DNA of 26,413 bases from SIG607 sp045655165 (GTDB lineage: Bacteria > Bacillota > Clostridia > Oscillospirales > Acutalibacteraceae). The DNA is taken from positions 1 through 26,413 of the forward strand of contig JAZOOT010000051.1 in assembly GCA_045655165.1 (NCBI GenBank), read 5' to 3'. Below, one piece after another: positions 1 through 7,954 of this stretch. Below the pieces are notes generated by a model, which ran no database searches, was not told the origin of the DNA, and worked only from the letters and a program-made list of their open reading frames with translations. Within the stretch, counting starts at the first letter, position 1; each line of letters begins with the position of its first letter. A program made the translations under genes and the position numbers.

Positions 1-181
1 CTTACGGCAAAGTGATATTAAAACCTTTGGTTTTAGTTTTATTATATTCGCTTTTAAAACTGCCGAAGGCAATATCACTTGGACGAAGTCCAAATATAAC
101 TGCGAAGCAATATAACTCGCCGATAGGCGAATATAACTGAGGCGCACTTCCTTACGAAGTGCGCCTCTTCGCGAGTTCTTT
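1..181. repeat. Gene-free array of short hairpins separated by a repeated 9-mer
   Basis: No open reading frame fits here. Positions 62-167 hold five successive perfect palindromes: GCC-gaa-GGC (62-70), TGGAC-gaa-GTCCA (80-92), TGC-gaa-GCA (101-109), CGCC-gata-GGCG (118-129) and a 12-bp stem with loop cttac (139-167). They are separated by the 9-mer AATATCACT (71-79) or AATATAACT (93-101, 109-117, 130-138). An inverted copy of the spacer, AGTGATATT, lies at 11-19, and another small hairpin, AAAACC-ttt-GGTTTT, lies at 20-34. The first bases, cttacGGCAA, look like the loop and 3' arm of a further hairpin cut by the window edge. The stems differ while loops and spacers are kept, so the structure is conserved rather than the sequence. 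The last, longest stem could also protect or terminate transcripts. Function is unknown. Confidence 0.8.
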
Positions 182-724
182 TTATTTTCCTGTAAGTAAA
201 TCAACAAGGCCAACATAAATTTTTGAAGGGTCGTCTAAAAACCGCTCTTTAATGCACTGTGCCTGCACTTCATCGGCAACCATAATTTTAAAACTCATAA
301 CGGCGTTGCCGTTTTCAATAGCCGAACATGTAATATACATAATACCGTCTTCGGTAGTTGTTTCAATTTTTGTGTCTTTGGTGTTTCTGATTCGTGCAAG
401 AAGTTTATAGGTTACCGCAAACGCTTTTTCTCTAATTGTAAAGGGTAAGGTCTTTTTAAGCGTGTGGGCAACCTTTGCGCCTTCGGCAGTAACAAAATAT
501 GTATCATCATCTTCGTTATAATGAAGACTGCCTGTTGTAACCAATGATTCTAAAGCGTCCATTACTTCAAAATAATTTGCAATACTTTGTAAATGAAAAA
601 GATTAGCAAGTTCTTTTCCTGGAACAGGGTGGTCAACTGTGGTAATAATATAACAAAGCAAAATCTTAATTTCGGTAGTGCTAACAAGACTGCCCGTACC
701 GGCAGAAATAGCATCTTTTTCCAA
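182..724 (-). CDS. DUF4364 family winged-helix protein
   Basis: The protein is about 180 residues and matches my recollection of DUF4364, a Clostridia-enriched family with an N-terminal winged-helix fold. The segment with EIKILLCYIITTVDHPV and the following NYFEVMDALESLV look like the helices of an HTH domain, and YFVTAEGAKVA resembles the wing; the C-terminal half is mixed alpha/beta. A transcriptional regulator role is an inference and its targets are unknown. The longest frame opens with GTG at 733, but that GTG lies inside the Shine-Dalgarno-like AAAGGGTGAT. TTG at 724, about 5 bases further, is therefore the more likely start. A strong own promoter lies just upstream (757-785). The gene runs toward the hairpin array at the left edge. 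Confidence 0.75.
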   Translation of the reverse strand: MEKDAISAGTGSLVSTTEIKILLCYIITTVDHPVPGKELANLFHLQSIANYFEVMDALESLVTTGSLHYNEDDDTYFVTAEGAKVAHTLKKTLPFTIREKAFAVTYKLLARIRNTKDTKIETTTEDGIMYITCSAIENGNAVMSFKIMVADEVQAQCIKERFLDDPSKIYVGLVDLLTGK

Positions 725-756
725 AGTTATCACCCTTTCAAAATTCTTTACAATTT

Positions 757-785
757 ATTATACTGTTTAATTTCATTTTTTTCAA
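757..785 (-). promoter_or_regulatory. Sigma-A type promoter for the DUF4364 gene
   Basis: On the minus strand TTGAAA (780-785) is followed after exactly 17 bases by a perfect TATAAT (757-762). Transcription would begin near 750, giving a very short leader. It sits in the 66-base gap after the upstream small membrane protein gene. Confidence 0.75.
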
Positions 786-790
786 GTCTT

Positions 791-1075
791 TTAAGAGTTG
801 TAATCCTCTAAAATTTCGTCAACTTTTTCTATATTTTCCACAATAATACCATTTCTTAAAAGAAATTTGTCATAATCTGTTAAAATATTTATGTTAATAT
901 CTTCGTAAATTTCTACAATACGGTTGCCTTTATAAAGTGCAACATTGTTTTCAAAAGATTTTAAATAATACGGTTCTTTGCTTTTTTTATAGCAAAAAAC
1001 AAAAATAATTGCGGCTATAATAAAAGCAAGTGTAATGCTTAACGAAAAAATAATAAATTTTCTTGATTTAGTCAT
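791..1075 (-). CDS. Small single-pass membrane protein with BofC C-terminal-like domain
   Basis: The protein has 94 residues: a short basic start (MTKSRKF), one hydrophobic helix at about residues 8-30, then a 60-residue exterior domain. That domain has the pattern ALYKGNRIVEIYEDI, a central L-x-x-x-D-K-x-L-x-x-GI and a final LEDYNS. The ending and the D...L..GI...L.DY.S spacing resemble the BofC C-terminal domain family of Firmicutes, where BofC is a forespore protein of the SpoIVB/sigma-K checkpoint. Here the BofC N-terminal domain is replaced by a membrane anchor, so a BofC role should not be assumed. The start ATG has GGAG six bases upstream. No convincing promoter was found. The function is unknown and the family match is from pattern memory. 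Confidence 0.6.
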   Translation of the reverse strand: MTKSRKFIIFSLSITLAFIIAAIIFVFCYKKSKEPYYLKSFENNVALYKGNRIVEIYEDININILTDYDKFLLRNGIIVENIEKVDEILEDYNS

Positions 1076-1145
1076 AAAAAACTCCGTTTATTGTATTTTT
1101 ACAGGTATTATTTACCTTAATTTGCTAAATATTAAAAAATTGTAA

Positions 1146-1173
1146 TACACTTTTTAAAAATTTGTGGTATAAT
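1146..1173 (+). promoter_or_regulatory. Extended -10 promoter for the class A PBP gene
   Basis: A perfect TATAAT at 1168-1173 is preceded by TGG, forming an extended -10 element. The best -35 candidate is the weak TACACT at 1146-1151 with a 16-base spacer. It lies about 60 bases upstream of the PBP start. Confidence 0.6.
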
Positions 1174-1233
1174 TATCCTGTAATGGTATCTAATAATCAT
1201 TTTATGTTAAAATAAAGGAGGTTGTTTAAGTCT

Positions 1234-3531
1234 ATGGCAAATAATGATTTTGATTTGAACAACTACCGCCGTAATAATAAGGGCGGAAAACGTGCTGCCG
1301 CAAAACGCAGACGTAAAAAAACAGGAAAAGAAAAAATATTAAGAAGTTTGCTTGCTATTTTTATGGTGTGCGTTATTCTGTGTTGCATTGGTGCAGGCGG
1401 TTTTTTAATTTACATTTTTAATTTTGTTGATGATGAACTTGGGGTTGACCTTGAAGAGTTTAAAAAAGGCGGCGCTACCTCCATTTTGGTTAAAAACTCG
1501 GCAGGCGAATGGGTGGAATACCAGCGTTTGCACACGGGCGAAAACCGAATTTGGGTTGATTTAGAAAAAATCCCCGATAATCTTGAACACGCGTTTATTG
1601 CCATTGAAGACAAGCGTTTTGAAAGCCATGGCGGTGTTGACTGGAAACAAACCATTAAGGCGTTTGCAAATACCTTTTTGCATTTTTATTCTTCAAACCG
1701 CGGCGGTTCAACAATAACTCAACAACTTGTTAAAAACCTTACGGGCGATAAAGAACAAAACTGGCAGCGTAAGGTAAGGGAAATTATGCGTGCCCGTAAA
1801 CTTGAAAAAACCGTTGATAAAGATACAATTTTAGAATGTTACCTTAACGTTGTTGGTATGGCAAACGGTATTAGCGGTGTTGAAGTTGCGGCTAATTATT
1901 ATTTTAACAAAAGTGTTGATGAACTTACCCTTGCGCAGTGTGCTTCACTTGCATCAATCACAAAATATCCCGAAGCGCTTCGCCCCGATAAGTACCCAGA
2001 AGAAAACAAAGAGCGTAGAAATACCGTTTTGTTTGAAATGTATGACCAAGGGTATATAACTCGTGAAGAATACGATAGTGCTGTTGCAGAAGAACTTGTG
2101 GTTGTTGCAGATGCAGCTAACATTAAGCAAAAGAAGTATAATTCGTATTTTGTTGATGCACTTATTGATGATGTTATAAATGACCTTGTTGAAAAATATA
2201 AGTATAACAAAGCCGATGCCGAAATGCTTGTATACAGCGGCGGTTATAAAATTTATTCAACAATGAACCCCAACGTTCAAAACACAATTGATAACGTTTT
2301 TTCTGATAGTAAAACTTATGGTTTAAAGGCATCTAACGGCGCAACAATGCAGGGTGCAATTACGGTTATGGACTATTCCGGACATATTGTTGGTATGTCG
2401 GGAGGTATTGGTGAAAAAGACGAAAACCGTGGCTTTAACCGTGCTGTTATGGCGGCAAGACAACCGGGTTCAACAATGAAACCTATTGCAGCTTATGCTC
2501 CTGCAATGGAAAAGAACGTTATTACCTATTCAACCGTTGTTGAAGATAAATACAAAAAATATGGCAGTTGGCATCCTAACAACTGGTACGGCGGTTATTG
2601 GGGAAATATTACAACCCATTACGCGCTTGAACGTTCGGTAAACACCATTCCCGTTTACCTTGTTAATAAAATTTCGCTTTCTACTTCTTATAAATTCTTA
2701 ACCGATTCTTTGGGTATTACGACCCTTAGCAATAACGACGTAAACCTTTCGGCACTTGGTATGGGCGGTACTTATAAGGGCCTTACCACAACCGAATCGG
2801 CTGCGGCTTATGCAGTTTTTGGTAATAACGGCGTGTATTATAAACCAACTACCTATTATTATGTTGAAGACCAAGACGGAAATAAGGTTTTGGAATACAC
2901 CGATACCGGTAAACGCGCTTTAAGTGAAGATACCGCAACCGTAATGAACAGAATGCTTCAAACTGTTGTTTACGGCGCAAACGGTACGGGCGGTGGTGCC
3001 GCAGGTTATATACCCGGTATGCGTATTTTTGCTAAAACAGGTACGTCTGACTCCACAAAAGACCTTTGGTTTGTTGGCGGTTCGCCTTATTACGTTGCTT
3101 CTTGCTGGTGCGGTTACGACAATAACGAAACAATTCGTTCGCAGGTTATTGCACAGCGTATGTGGGGCAAGGTTATGACACCTATCCACAAGGGCCTTAA
3201 GGCAAAGAGTTTTGAATACAGTAAATACACTTCTCAACGTTATTACTGTGCAGAAACCGGTTTGCTTGCAACAGATAAGTGTAATAAAACCGAAAAAGGT
3301 TATTATAAAAACAGTTATTTGCCAATTTGTTCGCACCATGGTGGTTCATTGTTACCGCCAATTTCGGGCGGTAGCGCCACTGCAAACGGTAAGAGTGGGC
3401 TTGTAAACGGAAAAGTTACTGCTCTTATTAAAATTGAACTTCCTGAATCCAGCGAAAGCAGTGACAGTAGTGAAAGTTCATCTTGGATAGATGCTACTAC
3501 TTCAAACAGTTCAAGTTCATCAAGTCAATAA
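1234..3531 (+). CDS. Class A penicillin-binding protein (PBP1A family, bifunctional)
   Basis: Membrane-bound enzyme that polymerises lipid II into glycan strands and cross-links the peptides. After a basic cytoplasmic tail (KRRRKK) there is one transmembrane helix at about residues 36-61. The GT51 glycosyltransferase domain follows, with the EDKRFESHGG motif (catalytic Glu at about 125), RGGSTITQQLVKN and the later LNVVGMANG segment. The transpeptidase domain carries all three active-site motifs: STMK (S413, K416), SVN (S468-N470) and KTG (601-603). A C-terminal segment with several Cys (YYCAETGLLATDKC) and a Ser-rich low-complexity tail ends the protein, which has about 765 residues. The open frame extends to a TTG at 1222, but that codon abuts the Shine-Dalgarno AAAGGAGG, so ATG 1234 is preferred although its 12-base spacing is long. 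Monocistronic, ending at a terminator. Confidence 0.95.
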   Translation: MANNDFDLNNYRRNNKGGKRAAAKRRRKKTGKEKILRSLLAIFMVCVILCCIGAGGFLIYIFNFVDDELGVDLEEFKKGGATSILVKNSAGEWVEYQRLHTGENRIWVDLEKIPDNLEHAFIAIEDKRFESHGGVDWKQTIKAFANTFLHFYSSNRGGSTITQQLVKNLTGDKEQNWQRKVREIMRARKLEKTVDKDTILECYLNVVGMANGISGVEVAANYYFNKSVDELTLAQCASLASITKYPEALRPDKYPEENKERRNTVLFEMYDQGYITREEYDSAVAEELVVVADAANIKQKKYNSYFVDALIDDVINDLVEKYKYNKADAEMLVYSGGYKIYSTMNPNVQNTIDNVFSDSKTYGLKASNGATMQGAITVMDYSGHIVGMSGGIGEKDENRGFNRAVMAARQPGSTMKPIAAYAPAMEKNVITYSTVVEDKYKKYGSWHPNNWYGGYWGNITTHYALERSVNTIPVYLVNKISLSTSYKFLTDSLGITTLSNNDVNLSALGMGGTYKGLTTTESAAAYAVFGNNGVYYKPTTYYYVEDQDGNKVLEYTDTGKRALSEDTATVMNRMLQTVVYGANGTGGGAAGYIPGMRIFAKTGTSDSTKDLWFVGGSPYYVASCWCGYDNNETIRSQVIAQRMWGKVMTPIHKGLKAKSFEYSKYTSQRYYCAETGLLATDKCNKTEKGYYKNSYLPICSHHGGSLLPPISGGSATANGKSGLVNGKVTALIKIELPESSESSDSSESSSWIDATTSNSSSSSSQ

Positions 3532-3561
3532 AAAAGACGGGTTTTAAACCCGTCTTTTTTG
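3531..3561. terminator. Bidirectional rho-independent terminator
   Basis: The palindrome AAAGACGGGTTT / AAACCCGTCTTT is flanked by an A-run on the left and a T-run on the right, so it can end both the PBP transcript and the convergent five-gene operon. It touches the stop codon of the PBP gene. Confidence 0.88.
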
Positions 3562-4050
3562 TTAAATTAAAAATACTAATGAAGTTATTAAACCGGCAAC
3601 AATTACACCAAAGGTAATTATTGGAAAAGCAATTTTAAATCGCATATCTAAAATGTCTGCCACAAGACCGCCGGTCCAAGCGCCTGTACCGGGCAGGGGA
3701 ATGGCAACCAAAGTAAATAAACCCCATACAGCGTATTTTTGCATTGTTTTACTGCTTGCTTTCTTCTTTGCGCGTTCATCTAACTTGTTTATTATTTTCT
3801 TCATCCAATTTAGTTTTTTTAGTGCATTAAATATTTTTCTAATAAACAAGAGTTCAAATGGAATGGGCAACATATTTCCAATAACGCAAATAGGAAAAGC
3901 AACAACCCAATCAATGTTAAGTAGTGCCGCGGCTATTAATCCGCCACGCAGTTCTAAAATTGGCATCATTGAAATTACAAAAACAATAAATTCGTTTGAA
4001 ACTTTGTTTTGTAAAAAATCAATAACTTCGTGTATTATACTTTCAGCCAT
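3562..4050 (-). CDS. COG2426 (small multidrug export-like) integral membrane protein
   Basis: A 162-residue polytopic membrane protein. Hydrophobic segments lie at about residues 19-45, 48-70, 105-128 and 135-160, with a Lys-rich loop between them (about 72-103). The motifs MPILELRGGLIAA near the start and AIPLPGTGAWTGGLVA after the loop are characteristic of the COG2426 / Sm_multidrug_ex family. The family name implies drug export, but that activity is poorly established and the substrate here is unknown. The gene begins inside the last codons of the upstream gene (16-base overlap in another frame), which suggests translational coupling. It is the last gene of the desulfurase-thiI operon. 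Confidence 0.85.
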   Translation of the reverse strand: MAESIIHEVIDFLQNKVSNEFIVFVISMMPILELRGGLIAAALLNIDWVVAFPICVIGNMLPIPFELLFIRKIFNALKKLNWMKKIINKLDERAKKKASSKTMQKYAVWGLFTLVAIPLPGTGAWTGGLVADILDMRFKIAFPIITFGVIVAGLITSLVFLI

Positions 4051-5096
4051 AGCAAATTACCAACACTTTCTAATGCAAAAACTTCTTTAATATAATCTAA
4101 AGTATTTATACCGTCAAGTCCGGGCAAATATACTAAAAAATAAAGTAAAGCGCCAACCGCCAAAAGTAAAACAATAACAAGTATTAAAAGAACAGTTGAA
4201 AGGGTAGAGTTCTTTTTTGCAGGGCGGTATGATTCTTCTTCGGTTTCTGTTTCTTCAAAATCGTTATCAAAAATCAAACCCGAATTATCAGAATCTTCAA
4301 AATAAGAAGAATTATCTTTTTCTTCGGTTTCGTTAATCAAAAAGATTTCATCATTGTCTTCGCTTTCAGCGCCCGAAAAAATATCTACCATTTCTTCTTC
4401 ATCACTTGTAATATCAATAAATGGGCATTCTATTTCTTCTTTTGCTTCTTCGCTTGTTGTTTCTTCCAAAGTTTCAACAGCAGGTTCTTCAATAATTTCT
4501 TCGGCAACTTCTTCTGCTTTGTCTTCAATAGCATCTTCTTTAATAACAGGTTGCTCAATTACTTCGGGTTCTTCAATTTCTTCTTTAATTTCTTCAACTG
4601 TATTTTCTTTGTTAATTATTTCAATATCTTCTTCGGGAATTCTGCTTAAAGAAGTTAAATAGAATGAAAGAAGTTTGTTTGAAATTTTATCTCTTAACGG
4701 TTTATCATCGGTAAGCATAACAATTGACTGCGGGCCGCTTTCAATAATGCAACCGCCAAAATCACCATTGCTTGTAACAAGGGGCAAAGAACCCTCAATA
4801 AGAGAAATTGGTTCGGGGTTTGTAATATGAAATTTTCTATGGTCAACGGGCGCCAAATTTTTGCCAATTGATTTAGCAACGGGGGCAACAAAACCGTTTT
4901 CGCCAAGCAGTTTGCCAACAATAATTACAACGGTGCTTCTGGTAACCGCCAAAGCAAGTTTGTTTATTGTTTCTTTTAATGTTGCGCATTTTGCATTTAA
5001 AATACGGCAACGGCAATACCCGCCAAGATTAAATTCAAATTCAAAATCAGACGGTGTATTGTAATAAATAATATCAATTTTTAAGTTTTTTAACAT
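4035..5096 (-). CDS. Tail-anchored protein with degenerate CinA-N/MoCF-like domain and long acidic linker
   Basis: Three parts are visible in 353 residues. Residues 1 to about 160 can be laid against the CinA N-terminal (MoCF, COG1058) domain: STVVIIVGKLLGENGF sits where CinA has its GG-x-GPT-x-D loop, VAKSIGKNLAPVD matches the following helix, and PLVTSNGDFGGCIIES then QSIVMLTDDKP match the PG-x-x-x-E and LPGPP strand regions. The GGLGPT and LPGPP motifs themselves are lost, so pyrophosphatase activity is unlikely. Residues of about 165-293 are a low-complexity Glu/Asp-rich linker. One transmembrane helix follows at about 301-324, then a short outside tail. The predicted topology is cytoplasmic head, single membrane anchor. 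It lies directly after pncC, the other half of CinA, in inverted order relative to the usual fusion. The domain assignment is by motif only and the function is unknown. Confidence 0.6.
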   Translation of the reverse strand: MLKNLKIDIIYYNTPSDFEFEFNLGGYCRCRILNAKCATLKETINKLALAVTRSTVVIIVGKLLGENGFVAPVAKSIGKNLAPVDHRKFHITNPEPISLIEGSLPLVTSNGDFGGCIIESGPQSIVMLTDDKPLRDKISNKLLSFYLTSLSRIPEEDIEIINKENTVEEIKEEIEEPEVIEQPVIKEDAIEDKAEEVAEEIIEEPAVETLEETTSEEAKEEIECPFIDITSDEEEMVDIFSGAESEDNDEIFLINETEEKDNSSYFEDSDNSGLIFDNDFEETETEEESYRPAKKNSTLSTVLLILVIVLLLAVGALLYFLVYLPGLDGINTLDYIKEVFALESVGNLLWLKV

Positions 5097-5120
5097 AACC
5101 TAAACCATCCCTTATAATAT

Positions 5121-5609
5121 TTATTTTTTTAAGCAATGCTCAATAATTAAATTAAGTGCAGTCTTTGCCGCAAGTTCTCTAATTTTAGTTCTTGAAAGCG
5201 TTTTTTCGGCGTTTAAATTAAACGCAAAAGTATTTCTTCCATCACAAAAACCAATGTAAACCGTTCCAACTTCTTTGCCTTCGCTTTTTTCGGGCCCTGC
5301 AACACCCGTAACCGAAATTCCGAATGAACTGTTTGCAAGGCGCCTAATTTTTTTTGCAAGAATAATTGCGGTTTCTTGGCTTACAGCACCATAGATTTCT
5401 AAAATATCTTTCGGAACATTTAAAACTTTGTGTTTAATGTCATTTGAATAACAGCAAACACCAAGTTCAAAAACTTGTGATGCCCCCGAAACTGAAGTAA
5501 TTAGTTGGCTTAAAGTACCGCCTGTGCAAGATTCAGCAAAAGAAACACTTAAATTATTTTCTTTAAGCAATTCTACCGCTTTATTTGCAACCGAATATAA
5601 ATCACTCAC
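5121..5609 (-). CDS. pncC: NMN amidohydrolase PncC (CinA C-terminal domain protein)
   Basis: Stand-alone CinA C-terminal domain of 162 residues, the usual size for the single-domain form. Family motifs are AESCTGG (25-31), YSNDIK (54-59), YGAVS (73-77) and TGVAGP (101-106), followed by GTVYIGF. Known members deamidate nicotinamide mononucleotide to nicotinic acid mononucleotide in pyridine nucleotide recycling. The start is GTG, overlapping the thiI stop by eight bases, with a strong GGGAGG six bases before it. The neighbouring downstream gene carries a degenerate version of the missing CinA N-terminal domain. Confidence 0.92.
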   Translation of the reverse strand: MSDLYSVANKAVELLKENNLSVSFAESCTGGTLSQLITSVSGASQVFELGVCCYSNDIKHKVLNVPKDILEIYGAVSQETAIILAKKIRRLANSSFGISVTGVAGPEKSEGKEVGTVYIGFCDGRNTFAFNLNAEKTLSRTKIRELAAKTALNLIIEHCLKK

Positions 5610-6789
5610 AAAAATCCTCCCTGTAAATAACGCAGTACTGCGTGTTATTTACCGCGCTTTCAACAAGTTCTTCAATATTTAAAGCACTTTCTGCCTGTTC
5701 ACACATGGCAACTTCGGGTTTTGTTCTTGGGTGCTTTGGTGTAAAAACGGTGCAACAGTCTTCGTAAGGTAAAATTGAAGTTTCAAAGGTGTCGATTTTC
5801 CTTGAAACAGCAATAATTTCTTCTTTGTCCATACCAATTAAAGGTCTTAAAACGGGAATATTACAAACAATATCGGTAACACCCAAAGCAAATAAAGTTT
5901 GACTTGCAACCTGGCCCAAACTTTCACCGGTTATAAGAGCTTTACTGCCGTGTTTTCCTGAAAGTTTTTCAGAAATACGCATCATCATACGGCGCATAAT
6001 AAGTGTGAAATATTCTTCGGGGCAGTTTTCTGCAATAAGTTCTTGAATTTCGGTAAAAGGAACAATTGCAAGGCGAATATCACCGCTGTACTGTGCAACC
6101 TTTTTAAGCAGGGTTTTTACCTTGTGTTCGGCAAGCGCACTTGTGTAAGGCGGGCTTGCAAAATGAATTGCATCAAGCGTAAGACCGCGCTTCGCCATCA
6201 TATATGCGGCAACGGGGCTGTCTATACCGCCCGAAATAAGAATAGATGCTTTACCGGCAGTTCCAACCGGCAAACCGCCCGCGCCGTGAATTTGACCGCA
6301 ACGAATGTATGCTGAATAATCTCTTATTTCAACAGTTACAACCGCTTCAGGGTTGTGAACGTCTACCCGCAAATGATTAAAAGTTTTAAGCAATCTTTCA
6401 CCCATCATTCTTGAAATTTCGGGCGAGGTTAAAGGAAATTTTTTATCCGAACGCTTTGCTTCAACCTTAAAGGTTTTAACATTGCTTAACTGTTCTTTTA
6501 AATATTCGGGGGCAAGGTCTAAAATTTCGTTAATATCTTTATTACAAACCCTTGCGCGTGAGAAAGCGGCAATGCCGAAAACCTTTTTAACACGTTCTAC
6601 TGCTTCTTCAAAAGGGTAGTCGTCACTTTTTGGCTCAATATAAATTGTGGATTGTGCATTTTTAACGGTAATTTCACCTAAACCGTTAAGATGTTTGCGA
6701 ATATTTTTAATAAGCGCGTTTTCAAAGGTGATACGGTTTAACCCTTTTAAAACCAATTCACCTGTTTTAATTAGTAAAATTTCTTTCAT
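5602..6789 (-). CDS. thiI: tRNA uracil 4-sulfurtransferase ThiI
   Basis: Makes 4-thiouridine at position 8 of tRNAs, using persulfide sulfur from a cysteine desulfurase, and can also serve thiazole synthesis. The 395 residues contain the N-terminal ferredoxin-like region, a THUMP domain (about 60-165) and the PP-loop ATP pyrophosphatase domain with SGGIDSP at 186-192. There is no C-terminal rhodanese domain, as in the Bacillus-type enzyme, which depends on a dedicated desulfurase. That desulfurase is the adjacent upstream gene, whose TAA stop directly abuts this ATG. The Shine-Dalgarno AGAAGG lies nine bases upstream, inside the desulfurase gene. Confidence 0.97.
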   Translation of the reverse strand: MKEILLIKTGELVLKGLNRITFENALIKNIRKHLNGLGEITVKNAQSTIYIEPKSDDYPFEEAVERVKKVFGIAAFSRARVCNKDINEILDLAPEYLKEQLSNVKTFKVEAKRSDKKFPLTSPEISRMMGERLLKTFNHLRVDVHNPEAVVTVEIRDYSAYIRCGQIHGAGGLPVGTAGKASILISGGIDSPVAAYMMAKRGLTLDAIHFASPPYTSALAEHKVKTLLKKVAQYSGDIRLAIVPFTEIQELIAENCPEEYFTLIMRRMMMRISEKLSGKHGSKALITGESLGQVASQTLFALGVTDIVCNIPVLRPLIGMDKEEIIAVSRKIDTFETSILPYEDCCTVFTPKHPRTKPEVAMCEQAESALNIEELVESAVNNTQYCVIYREDFCE

Positions 6790-7920
6790 TTAACAAAACC
6801 TTCTTATTTTTTGGGTAATCAATAGTAATTCGTTAGCAAGAATATCAATTTCTTCCTTTGTGTTAAAACGGCTAAAACTAATTCTTATAGAAGAATCAAT
6901 AAGCTTATCATTTAAACCAATTGCCATTAAAACGTGGCTACGGTGGCCTTTTGCACAGGCGCTTCCTTTAGAAACGTAAATGTTTTTAAGCGAAAGGGCA
7001 TTAAGCACAGTTTCAGATTTATAGCCGTTTAACGAAATGTTTAAAATATTAGGTAAAGAGTTTTCGCTTGAATTAAAAACAACATGCGGGTTTTGTGCAA
7101 GTTTTTTTCTGGCATAACAATTTAGCTCTTTTACCACTTCACTATCATTGGTAAACGCCTTAACTGCGGCTTCTAAGGCGCAAATTAACGGCATATTTTC
7201 GGTGCCCGAACGTAAACCGTTTTCCTGATTGCCACCGTTAATTAAGGGTAAAAGGGTAACACCTTTTTTCTTGTATAAAAAGCCAACGCCTTTTGGGGCG
7301 TGAATTTTGTGTCCGCTGGCAGATAGTAAATCAACACCCAAATCGTTAACATTAAGCGGAATTTTTTTATACGCCTGAACGGCATCGGTGTGAAAAAGAG
7401 TTTTTGGATTTTTGCTTTTTACGGTTTTAACAAGTTCTTTGATGTTGTTAATTGTGCCAATTTCGTTATTAACCGTCATACACGAAACAAATATAGTGTT
7501 ATTGTCAACATTTTTCTCTAAGGTTTTAGGACAAGCAGTTCCGTCTTTTTGTGTGTCTAAAAACAAAACTTCAAATCCAAAGTGCTCAAGTTGTTTTAGT
7601 GTATTAATAACCGAAGGGTGTTCGGTTTTATAAGAAATAATTTTATTGCCCTGCTTTTTTAATGCAAGACAAGCACCGATAATGGCAAGGTTGTTTGCTT
7701 CGGTACCGCCCGAAGTAAAAATAATTTCTTCGCTTTTGGCATAAATTGACTTTGCAACAGTTTCTCTTGCTTTAATCAAAGAAAGCATAGAATTAACGCC
7801 AAAAGCGTGGGTAGAGGAGGGGTTGCCCCAATTTGTATTAAGGCAAAAAAGAGCTGCCTTAACCGCCTCATCACACGGTTTGGTTGTTGCGCTGTTGTCA
7901 AAGTATATGCTGTTTTCCAA
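6790..7920 (-). CDS. Cysteine desulfurase (NifS/IscS family, ThiI partner)
   Basis: PLP enzyme of aminotransferase class V that takes sulfur from cysteine and passes it on as a persulfide. The 376 residues begin with YFDNSATTKP. They contain TSGGTEANN (69-77), His101, the cofactor pocket Asp179, the Schiff-base lysine K205 in SGHKIH, and the active-site Cys322 in GSACAKGH. The start is TTG (7918-7920) preceded by GGGTGAG. It heads the minus-strand operon and directly abuts thiI, an arrangement known from Bacillus (nifZ-thiI), so its likely main job is tRNA thiolation. Fe-S cluster supply cannot be excluded, but no iscU or other cluster genes are nearby. Confidence 0.95.
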   Translation of the reverse strand: MENSIYFDNSATTKPCDEAVKAALFCLNTNWGNPSSTHAFGVNSMLSLIKARETVAKSIYAKSEEIIFTSGGTEANNLAIIGACLALKKQGNKIISYKTEHPSVINTLKQLEHFGFEVLFLDTQKDGTACPKTLEKNVDNNTIFVSCMTVNNEIGTINNIKELVKTVKSKNPKTLFHTDAVQAYKKIPLNVNDLGVDLLSASGHKIHAPKGVGFLYKKKGVTLLPLINGGNQENGLRSGTENMPLICALEAAVKAFTNDSEVVKELNCYARKKLAQNPHVVFNSSENSLPNILNISLNGYKSETVLNALSLKNIYVSKGSACAKGHRSHVLMAIGLNDKLIDSSIRISFSRFNTKEEIDILANELLLITQKIRRFC

Positions 7921-7954
7921 ACAAACTCACCCATTTTATTTAAAGTATATACTA

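Noticed and set aside
61..172. CRISPR array
   Set aside because: The constant unit is only nine bases, the intervening parts are palindromes rather than unique spacers, and no cas gene is present.
593..811. Plus-strand open frame of 72 codons
   Set aside because: It is antisense to the DUF4364 gene and its promoter and has no recognisable domain.
2920..3339. Minus-strand open frame of 139 codons inside the PBP gene
   Set aside because: The composition is that of a shadow frame; the PBP transpeptidase motifs occupy the plus strand throughout.
4354..4662. Plus-strand Ser-rich open frame of 102 codons
   Set aside because: It is the antisense of the Glu/Asp codon-rich linker of the minus-strand gene; GAA and GAT read backwards give TTC and ATC, and a shifted frame gives Ser. 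No ribosome binding site.
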